The notes beneath the pieces were generated by a model. The model did no database searches. It saw only the letters and a program-made list of their open reading frames with translations, and was not told where the DNA came from. The position numbers were made by a program, and so were the translations under genes. Shown here piece by piece: positions 1 through 4,603 of a stretch of DNA of 5,211 bases (positions within the stretch are counted from its first letter, which is position 1; each line of letters starts with the position of its first letter). The stretch covers positions 1 through 5,211 of the forward strand of contig JAHFAU010000121.1 of assembly GCA_023250385.1 (NCBI GenBank), written 5' to 3'. Origin of the DNA: Anaerolineales bacterium. Its GTDB lineage: Bacteria > Chloroflexota > Anaerolineae > Anaerolineales > E44-bin32.

Positions 1-190
1 CACCCATCACAGCGGCCAAGGCATACACCGGTATGCTGGGAAACGCCTGGGGTAGCATCAGATTGTAGATGAACCCCAGGAACCCAAGCTGGTAGCCAAT
101 TACTCCGAGAAGTATGGCCACAAGGGCCAAAAGAATCGCCCCCAGATACCTGGTCTTGTATGGGATTCTCCGCTCTACCGTTTCCGACAT
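1..190 (-). CDS. Small membrane protein, N-terminal part only (runs off left edge)
   Basis: Reading leftward from the ATG at 190-188, 63 codons stay open to the window edge, so only the N-terminus is present. It begins MSETVERRIPYKTRY, a short basic cytoplasmic head. A strongly hydrophobic segment follows at about residues 16-40 (LGAILLALVAILLGVIGYQ), then a loop with LMLPQAFPSIP, and a second hydrophobic stretch begins near residue 53. This suggests a polytopic inner-membrane protein with its N-terminus inside. A GGGAAGG ribosome-binding site sits about 8 bases before the ATG, inside the end of the upstream regulator gene, whose stop codon is only 3 bases away. The two are therefore almost certainly co-transcribed. 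Pairing with a metal-type MerR regulator hints at transport, efflux or thiol/redox membrane work, but the diagnostic part of the protein is outside the window and I do not assign a family. Confidence 0.8.
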   Translation of the reverse strand, partial: MSETVERRIPYKTRYLGAILLALVAILLGVIGYQLGFLGFIYNLMLPQAFPSIPVYALAAVMG

Positions 191-193
191 TTC

Positions 194-658
194 TTAAGCC
201 TTCCCTTTTGCCTTCTTCCGACCTTCCAGCCAGGTGAGTGCCAGCTCGCCTTTGGCGTGAATGCCTTGGTCAATGATGCCGCAAATCGCAGGTCCCTGGG
301 TCAACTGCGGCAATTGCGCTGCCGATTTCTCGCGGAGATGCGCCAGCTCTTCACGGAACTCGTACAGCGAGCCGATGAGGTCATCCAGATATGCCAATTT
401 CTGATCCAAGAGCGCCAAAACGTGGACACAGGGGGGCTGATTGCTCGCATGAAGCGTGAGGATATCCCGGATGTCCTCCAGGGATAGGCCGAGACGCTTT
501 GCTTTCTTGATGAATTCCAACCGTTGGACTTCCTCCGTAGAGTACAAGCGATACCCCGACTCAGTCCGGCGGGGTTCAGGCAGCAGCTTCATGAGCTCAT
601 AATAGCGGATGGCCTTGGTCGTCAGGCCGGTTGATCTGGCAAGTTCTCCGATTTTCAA
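194..658 (-). CDS. MerR-family transcriptional regulator (heavy-metal sensor type)
   Basis: This is a cytoplasmic DNA-binding regulator of 154 residues from the chosen start, close to the usual MerR length. It opens with the classic MKIGELA helix-turn-helix (residues 1-20, ending AIRYYE), then the wing RTESGYRLYS (31-40) and helix EVQRLEFIKKAKRLGLSLEDI. A long dimerisation helix spans about 78-112, followed by a metal-loop region. Cys77 (PPCVHV) matches the conserved Cys79 position of ZntR/Cys82 of MerR, and Cys126 (AICGII) matches the C-terminal loop cysteine. No cysteine matches ZntR Cys114/115 (MerR Cys117). I chose the TTG at 658-656 because GGAGG lies 5 bases upstream and the protein then begins exactly at the family N-terminus. 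An ATG at 703-701 with GGAAGG upstream would add 15 residues, but that GGAAGG is part of the operator and the ATG overlaps the predicted -10. The gene lies 3 bases before a membrane-protein gene that it probably controls. The family call is secure; metal identity is unknown. Confidence 0.9.
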   Translation of the reverse strand: MKIGELARSTGLTTKAIRYYELMKLLPEPRRTESGYRLYSTEEVQRLEFIKKAKRLGLSLEDIRDILTLHASNQPPCVHVLALLDQKLAYLDDLIGSLYEFREELAHLREKSAAQLPQLTQGPAICGIIDQGIHAKGELALTWLEGRKKAKGKA

Positions 659-701
659 GCCTGCCTCCACAGGAGCCTGCTTAGTTCCGCTCTTGCTAGG
701 C

Positions 702-733
702 ATCTTACACCTTCCAGTCGAGGGTAAGGTCAA
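702..733 (-). promoter_or_regulatory. MerR-type promoter with 20-bp spacer and autoregulatory dyad
   Basis: On the minus strand, TTGACC (733-728) is a -35 box matching 5 of 6 consensus bases, and TAAGAT (707-702) is a -10 box. They are separated by 20 bp, the over-long spacing typical of promoters activated by MerR proteins (20 in the ZntR-controlled zntA promoter, 19 in many others). The spacer holds a 22-bp dyad at 709-730 with arms ACCTTAC and GGAAGGT, the half-site type of CueR operators. The expected transcript start is near 695, downstream of the ATG at 703. This supports the TTG at 658 as the regulator's real start and implies autoregulation of the regulator-membrane protein pair. Confidence 0.72.
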
Positions 734-746
734 GGGGTGAGCCAAG

Positions 747-2726
747 TTATCCGCTGCACGCAACTAGATTCAACTCGCGCAGCCAGGCGACCTGCGACGG
801 TTGCCTAGAGAGACGGCGGAGCGGGAATGCTGGCTGCCCGGAGCGGACCGCATTGGCAGTGTCCACAACCCGCCCGGCAGGGTCAACGAGCCACAGGATC
901 TCTCCCTCGTCTCGCAGGCCGCCGGTATAGAGCAGATCGGCCGGAAGGTTGGAGATGGTTTCATCATCGGTCCGTTCCAATAGGAAGTAGCCGCCGGCGC
1001 CGATGGTACCGACAAGCGCGACGTTCAGATCATCCCGGTCGGTGAGCAGCCAGCCCTGAAGATCCACGTCGGTCCGGCCAGGGTTTTGGAGCTCGAACCA
1101 TTCGTCGCTCGCCGAGGCGGCCGTGCCGGACCAAGCCACCTCATTAATTAGAACGAGCGGGCCCGAGCGATCGGCAAGGGCCGCCCGGTCTACCGCGACG
1201 GAATTCTCTCGGCCTGGACTGCCCGAGATCGGGCCGCCCTCCGCGTCGAGACCCTCGCCGGGCGGACCCGTGAAAGTCATCCAGGTCGCCGGCGTGTCGT
1301 CGACCCCAATTCGTTCCATGCTGGACCGGAGCAGTCTGCTGCCGGCCGGCCAGGCTGCGCCGGGACAGAGGCGGGGAAAGAACGGGCCCGAGGGAGGAAC
1401 AGGCACCGGCTCGTCGAACAGCAGGTTCGCTTGCCGAGGCGTTGGCCATAGGCCATAGCGCAGGTGGTCAGACCCATCGGGCAGCCGGCCGAAGGACAGG
1501 TTGGCGGCGCGGACTGACAAGTAGCTGATCTCGTCGATCATCCGTTCGTCGGGCGCCAGCAGTCGCACGGTGTCGCCGGTGTCGTTCAGGGCAATCTTAG
1601 TTTGGCTGCGGAAGAACACCGCATAGCCCTTGGCTGGGATGGTGACGCCCGGCAGGTCGAAGGGGCTCGATCCGCCACCGGAACTGTCGTCGAGCCACCA
1701 GCCTTTCAAGTACACATCCATCCGACCGGGGTTGTACAGCTCGATGAATTCGTCGGCGGTGGTTACCCCGCCAGTCCCTTCCCAATCATGGCGCGGCCGA
1801 ATCAAGACCTCGTTGATGACGATCCGGCTGGGAATTCCCGTCGGAGTCGGTGTGGGGTAGAACAGCGAGTTTGCCCGGCGGGGAGTTCCCTGGATGGGGT
1901 TTCCTGCGGCGTCGAGTCCGTTGCCGGAGTAGCCCGAGAAGGTCGCCCAGTTTCCCGGGAGGTCAGAGCCGCCGCGGCGCTCCATACTGACGCGGGTCTC
2001 AGCATCGCCGGCCGGCCAACCGCCGCCGGCCGAATTGGCGGTATCGACGATCTCACCGGCCGGCCCGAGCAACTCTAGACGCTCGCCGCTGTTTCGGAGC
2101 GATCCAGTGTAAATCTGGTCGGCGGCAATGTCAGACACGGTCGAATTGTCCGTTCGTTCCATAAGGAAAAAGCCGTACGGTGGGAGGTTACCGCTCAGTG
2201 AAGGGTGAATGTCGCCGCCGTCGGTTAGTCGCCAGCCCGCCAGGTCCACCGGCTCCGGGCCGGGATTGTGAAGTTCGATCCATTCGTCGTTCGCCGAGGC
2301 GAAGGTGCCCGCCCAGGCGATCTCGTTGATCAAGATGGCCTGTGGCGGGAATGGAGTCGGCGGAGTTGGGGATGGGCTGGGAGTTGGCGTATCCGAAGGC
2401 GTCTGAGATGGGGTGGTCGTCAGGGTGGCGGTCGCGGTTGGACTTAGATCGATGGGAGTCGCTGTCGGTGAAGCGCTTGGGGTTGGCGAGGCGGGCGGCT
2501 CTTCAGGCGTGAGGCTCGGGATCGGATCCAACGTCGGGGTCGAGGTTAGATCCGATGGGCTGGGTGTGTTGGTGGGGGTGGCCGGAGCTGGTTCAGGATC
2601 AACGGTCGGCGTTTCCGAGGCCTCGCTAGAAGACTCAGCGCGGTACAGGGGCTGGCTTGCCGCAGGTCCATCCTGCGCAAAGACGAAGACTATGATCCCC
2701 AAGATCGCGCCGACCTGCCTGAGCAT
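747..2726 (-). CDS. Secreted protein with three lamin-tail domains and a Pro/Thr/Ser-rich stalk
   Basis: This 659-residue protein is probably exported. Residues 1-25 (MLRQVGAILGIIVFVFAQ, then a small-residue stretch ending AAS) look like a signal peptide. Residues about 35-127 are a low-complexity TPTPSPSP-type stalk. Three lamin-tail domains (LTD) follow at about 131-232, 302-402 and 525-626, each opening with the LINE-type motif (ILINEIAW, IVINEVLI, VLINEVAW) and carrying EWIEL/EFIEL/EWFEL, NPG and GW. Domains 1 and 3 align without gaps at roughly 57% identity by hand count; domain 2 is a distinct subtype. A WPAG...SMER...GLDA.G.PI.G.P tail occurs at about 234-287 and again at 456-513. LTDs are immunoglobulin-like folds found in surface and nuclease-associated proteins of many bacteria. 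No catalytic domain or sortase/lipobox anchor is visible, so the role is probably surface binding or adhesion. I chose the ATG at 2726 because it starts the signal peptide. It has no clear Shine-Dalgarno site, and an upstream start (2855 or GTG 2861) would add an unlikely hydrophilic leader. Confidence 0.85.
   Translation of the reverse strand: MLRQVGAILGIIVFVFAQDGPAASQPLYRAESSSEASETPTVDPEPAPATPTNTPSPSDLTSTPTLDPIPSLTPEEPPASPTPSASPTATPIDLSPTATATLTTTPSQTPSDTPTPSPSPTPPTPFPPQAILINEIAWAGTFASANDEWIELHNPGPEPVDLAGWRLTDGGDIHPSLSGNLPPYGFFLMERTDNSTVSDIAADQIYTGSLRNSGERLELLGPAGEIVDTANSAGGGWPAGDAETRVSMERRGGSDLPGNWATFSGYSGNGLDAAGNPIQGTPRRANSLFYPTPTPTGIPSRIVINEVLIRPRHDWEGTGGVTTADEFIELYNPGRMDVYLKGWWLDDSSGGGSSPFDLPGVTIPAKGYAVFFRSQTKIALNDTGDTVRLLAPDERMIDEISYLSVRAANLSFGRLPDGSDHLRYGLWPTPRQANLLFDEPVPVPPSGPFFPRLCPGAAWPAGSRLLRSSMERIGVDDTPATWMTFTGPPGEGLDAEGGPISGSPGRENSVAVDRAALADRSGPLVLINEVAWSGTAASASDEWFELQNPGRTDVDLQGWLLTDRDDLNVALVGTIGAGGYFLLERTDDETISNLPADLLYTGGLRDEGEILWLVDPAGRVVDTANAVRSGQPAFPLRRLSRQPSQVAWLRELNLVACSG
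849..1154 (-). repeat. Lamin-tail domain repeat, copy 3 (type A)
   Basis: This segment encodes the third lamin-tail domain, from VLINEVAW to VDTANA, and is the closest relative of copy 1. Unlike copy 1, it is not followed by the WPAG...SMER tail. Only about 33 unrelated-looking residues remain before the stop codon at 747. Confidence 0.75.
1521..1823 (-). repeat. Lamin-tail domain repeat, copy 2 (type B, divergent)
   Basis: This segment encodes the second lamin-tail domain, from IVINEVLI to about DEISYLS. It has an insertion rich in Gly and Thr after the first strand, and EFIELYNPGR and GWWLDDSSGGG in place of the type A motifs. Its own ending (LPDG...WPTPRQANL) differs from the WPAG...SMER tail, so it is a different subfamily from copies 1 and 3. 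Confidence 0.7.
2031..2336 (-). repeat. Lamin-tail domain repeat, copy 1 (type A)
   Basis: This segment encodes the first lamin-tail domain, from ILINEIAW to VDTANS. It aligns without gaps over 102 residues to the segment at 849-1154 and is followed directly by the WPAG...SMER tail. The strong similarity indicates intragenic duplication followed by divergence. Confidence 0.75.
2346..2612 (-). repeat. Low-complexity Pro/Thr/Ser-rich coding tract (stalk of the lamin-tail protein)
   Basis: About 89 codons encode almost only Pro, Thr, Ser and Ala, with scattered Asp, Glu and Leu, including TPTPSPSPTPPTP. On the plus strand this appears as a G/T-rich run of imperfect GGAGTTGG-like units. Such tracts act as extended, often glycosylated, spacers between a signal peptide and surface domains, and they vary in length between strains by slippage. 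Confidence 0.8.
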
Positions 2727-2728
2727 TT

Positions 2729-2740
2729 TGGCCGGCCAAG
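2729..2740. repeat. Perfect 12-bp palindrome directly before the lamin-tail start codon
   Basis: TTGGCCGGCCAA is fully self-complementary and ends 2 bases before the chosen ATG (2726) of the lamin-tail gene, where a ribosome-binding site would normally be. It could be an operator or a small RNA hairpin masking initiation. GC-rich DNA also yields such palindromes by chance. Confidence 0.4.
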
Positions 2741-2782
2741 GGGTCCTCAATACATATCTACTTTCAAGGTTCGGAGGGGGTA

Positions 2783-2794
2783 GTACTAGAGTAC
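2783..2794. repeat. Short inverted repeat GTACT-AG-AGTAC
   Basis: This is a 12-bp dyad with perfect 5-base arms in the divergent intergenic region between the lamin-tail gene and the DUF4013 gene. It overlaps a second small palindrome, TAGTACTA (2781-2788). It could be a regulator site. No -35/-10 pair of MerR geometry surrounds it on either strand. Confidence 0.4.
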
Positions 2795-2854
2795 CATAAT
2801 TCTTGAGCAGGTCCCCCGGCGGCCCTCCGTCGCCAGCCGGCGGTTTCGCCGGCA

Positions 2855-2883
2855 TAGGCACCCCAAAGGCGACCGGTTAGAAT
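2855..2883 (+). promoter_or_regulatory. Probable sigma-70-type promoter of the DUF4013 gene
   Basis: TAGGCA (2855-2860) and TAGAAT (2878-2883) match the -35 and -10 consensus at 4 and 5 of 6 bases with a 17-bp spacer. The expected transcript start is near 2890, giving a leader of about 33 bases that contains the ribosome-binding site of the gene starting at 2923. There is no experimental support. Confidence 0.5.
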
Positions 2884-2922
2884 GAGGGCCGGTCCGCGGC
2901 GAATCTAAAGAGGAGCAGATCG

Positions 2923-3567
2923 ATGGACTTCGTGCAGGCTTTTACGTTTCCGTTTCAAGACCAGGACTGGATCAAGAAGCTGGCGATCACGGGCCTGATC
3001 TCGCTGATTCCGATCGTCGGCTGGATCGCGGTATTCGGCTGGTCTTTGGAAGTCGCCCGGCGCCTTATTCGTTCTGAGGCGCCAGTCCTGCCAGATTGGA
3101 GCAACTTCGGGGGGAACTTCGGTCTGGGGATCAAAGGCACCGTCATTTCGCTCGTGGTATCGATTCCATTGATCGTGCTCTACCTCCCATTCGGAGCGAT
3201 GTCATTCCTCAGCGACCGGGAGCAGTTGGCGACCGCGCTCACGATTGTTGCAATCTGCACCGGCTGCCTTGCCCTGCTCTACTCCATCGTGGTGATGTTT
3301 GCACTACCGGCGGCCTTCGGACAGCTGGCCGCGACCGACAGCCTCGCCGACGCATTCAAGGTCGGCAGACTGCTGAGCCTGATTCGGGCCGCACCTGCCG
3401 CCCATCTGATCGTGATCCTAGGACTGATCGTCTCCGGAATCTTGGCTCCGCTTGGCTCGATCGCCTGCGGCATTGGGGTGTTGTTTACCCTCGCCTACTC
3501 ATTCGCCGCAAACGGACATCTTTACGGGCAAGCGCACGTTGAAGCTGCCAGGGCCGCGGGGGCTTGA
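2923..3567 (+). CDS. DUF4013 family integral membrane protein
   Basis: This 214-residue inner-membrane protein matches the DUF4013 family, whose function is unknown. The family hallmarks are visible: an N-terminal TFPFQDQDWIKKLAITGLI block running into IPIVG, the LPDWSNFGGNFGLGIK motif at about 56-71, and a C-terminal NGHLYGQA motif near 198-205. Hydrophobic segments lie at about 20-41, 68-94, 104-134 and 160-196 (the last probably two spans). The ATG at 2923 is well supported by GAGGAG (2910-2915) 7 bases upstream. The gene has its own probable promoter, is divergent from the lamin-tail gene, and is followed 45 bases after its stop by a strong intrinsic terminator, so it may be a single-gene transcript. 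Length is normal for the family and nothing appears truncated. The family call is confident; the biochemical role is not known. Confidence 0.9.
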   Translation: MDFVQAFTFPFQDQDWIKKLAITGLISLIPIVGWIAVFGWSLEVARRLIRSEAPVLPDWSNFGGNFGLGIKGTVISLVVSIPLIVLYLPFGAMSFLSDREQLATALTIVAICTGCLALLYSIVVMFALPAAFGQLAATDSLADAFKVGRLLSLIRAAPAAHLIVILGLIVSGILAPLGSIACGIGVLFTLAYSFAANGHLYGQAHVEAARAAGA

Positions 3568-3612
3568 AGCCGTCATCAGTCTCAGGCGGGAGTGGTTGCT
3601 GCACTCTGAGTT

Positions 3613-3639
3613 GGCTGTCCGGCTGCGGACAGCCTTTTT
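3613..3639 (+). terminator. Strong rho-independent terminator
   Basis: A perfect 9-bp stem (GGCTGTCCG at 3613-3621, CGGACAGCC at 3626-3634) closes a GCTG loop and is followed at once by five T residues (3635-3639). It ends the DUF4013 transcript. It lies only 12 bases before the next start codon, so it may also act as an attenuator for that gene. The opposite strand has no T-run after the stem, so it should work in one direction only. Confidence 0.92.
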
Positions 3640-3651
3640 GTGTGGGGAACC

Positions 3652-4377
3652 ATGTCCCGGCAAGTTCGTGATTTGCTCAACGTTCGGCTTCAGACTCAGC
3701 GGCCCGGTCTGCCGGCGAACGGACCCCTGACCCCGGCGCTGCGGGCGTTGGCGGAGACCCGCCTCGGTGGGGAACCGATTTCGCCTGCCGGGTCCGAGCT
3801 GGCCCAGTCGGTCGCGCCGTTGACGATCCAGGCCGCCTTCCTTCCCACCGGCGGCAGCGGCGCCACGCCTTGGCGGAACTGGCTCGTGCTTGACATCAGC
3901 TATCGCGGCCCGGGACAGGCCAGCTTACCAGCCCGGGTCGGGCTGGTGGCGCACGAGCTCACGCATGTCCTGCAGCGCCAATTGCGCGACCCTCAGTTCT
4001 GGCCGGAAGGCACGTTGAGGCCCTCCCGTTCGCGAAGGTGGCTGGGGGACTCGACCAACTATATGGAAGTGTTGGCCTATATCATTGGAGCCAGCGTCGA
4101 GCTGGATCTGCTCGAGGCGAAGGGGATGCCGGTCGGCCAGCGGCTGTTGGATGACCTGGCGACCTTCACCGGCGAGGACGCGGCCAACGCCGCCCGCTAT
4201 GTGGCAAAGCGCTTTCCAGGCAACGCGACCTATCGGAAGAACGAACGCGAGGAGGCCCGGTCGCCGGATCGGCGGATTCCGGCTGGAGGATGGTCGCACT
4301 GGCTGGGTAAATTAGGCTATTCGGCCACGGTGATCCAGCGGGTCCGGCAGCAGGCCACCCTCGGGAACCCTCAGTAG
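3652..4377 (+). CDS. Putative zinc metallopeptidase-like protein with HELTH motif
   Basis: This protein has 241 residues from the ATG at 3652 (a GTG at 3640 would add 4). I do not recognise a named family. Residues 97-108 read GLVAHELTHVLQ, an HExxH zinc-binding motif preceded by a hydrophobic strand (WLVLDISY, about 77-84). It resembles the HELTHVxQ form seen in DUF4157-type and other gluzincin-like proteins. Glu139 in NYMEVLAYIIGASVE, 34 residues past the second histidine on a predicted helix, is a good candidate third zinc ligand. The N-terminus (LLNVRLQTQRPGLP...LAETRLGG) recalls the short preamble of such proteins. There is no signal peptide or membrane segment, so it is probably cytosolic or part of a larger assembly. 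The C-terminal third is basic. It starts 12 bases after a strong terminator with only a close GGGGA as ribosome-binding site, so expression may depend on read-through. Catalytic activity is inferred from the motif only. Confidence 0.8.
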   Translation: MSRQVRDLLNVRLQTQRPGLPANGPLTPALRALAETRLGGEPISPAGSELAQSVAPLTIQAAFLPTGGSGATPWRNWLVLDISYRGPGQASLPARVGLVAHELTHVLQRQLRDPQFWPEGTLRPSRSRRWLGDSTNYMEVLAYIIGASVELDLLEAKGMPVGQRLLDDLATFTGEDAANAARYVAKRFPGNATYRKNEREEARSPDRRIPAGGWSHWLGKLGYSATVIQRVRQQATLGNPQ

Positions 4378-4410
4378 GCCGAGCCGGAGGAGGTCCAGCT
4401 GCTCCTGCAA

Positions 4411-4441
4411 AGCTAGCCGCGGTTGCAGACAACCCCTAGCT
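4411..4441 (+). other. Imperfect hairpin downstream of the HELTH gene
   Basis: AGCTAG (4411-4416) pairs with CTAGCT (4436-4441), and GGTTG (4421-4425) pairs with CAACC (4430-4434) around a CAGA loop. An asymmetric internal loop (CCGC against C) separates the two stems. The next T-run (ATTTTG) comes about 8 bases later, so this is a poor intrinsic terminator. It lies just before the -10 element of the frdA promoter and might instead be an operator or a processed 3' end. Confidence 0.4.
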
Positions 4442-4451
4442 CACCAAATTT

Positions 4452-4460
4452 TGCTATACT
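4452..4460 (+). promoter_or_regulatory. Extended -10 promoter element upstream of frdA
   Basis: TGCTATACT is a TGn-extended -10 element with a 5 of 6 match to TATAAT, sitting in the only A/T-rich patch of the intergenic region. No convincing -35 box lies 16-18 bp upstream, as is usual for extended -10 promoters. The transcript would begin near 4467, leaving a leader of about 137 bases before frdA. The leader contains an inverted repeat CCTTCGAAGG. Confidence 0.5.
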
Positions 4461-4603
4461 CCAAGAACCGGATCCTCGCCCTTGGAACTCTCGGGGCAGA
4501 AGCCTTCCAACTCTTCCTTCGAAGGCGGCCGAATTGTCAGGAGCCGGGCGCCCACGGCGGGCCGGAACCCAGGCCGCAACAAACCAGGCGAGTTCACTGA
4601 GGT

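Noticed and set aside
1602..2078. Plus-strand open frames (for example 158 codons) opposite the lamin-tail gene
   Set aside because: They are antisense shadows of clear lamin-tail domains and show no motifs of their own.
2413..2799. Plus-strand 128-codon Val/Gly-rich frame
   Set aside because: It is the complement of the Pro/Thr/Ser stalk; its composition is explained entirely by that tract.
2766..2800. GTAC-N4-GTAC dyad as a second MerR operator
   Set aside because: The core resembles the mer operator, but no TTGAC-like -35 box lies at the required distance on either strand, so the promoter geometry is missing.
2727..2861. Upstream starts (GTG 2861, ATG 2855) for the lamin-tail protein
   Set aside because: They would put about 44 hydrophilic residues ahead of an obvious signal peptide and run across the palindromes and the opposite-strand promoter. 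They cannot be fully excluded because the chosen ATG lacks a clear ribosome site.
3925..4299. Minus-strand 124-codon frame opposite the HELTH gene
   Set aside because: The plus-strand frame has the HExxH motif and a plausible start; the reverse frame has neither a motif nor a ribosome-binding site.
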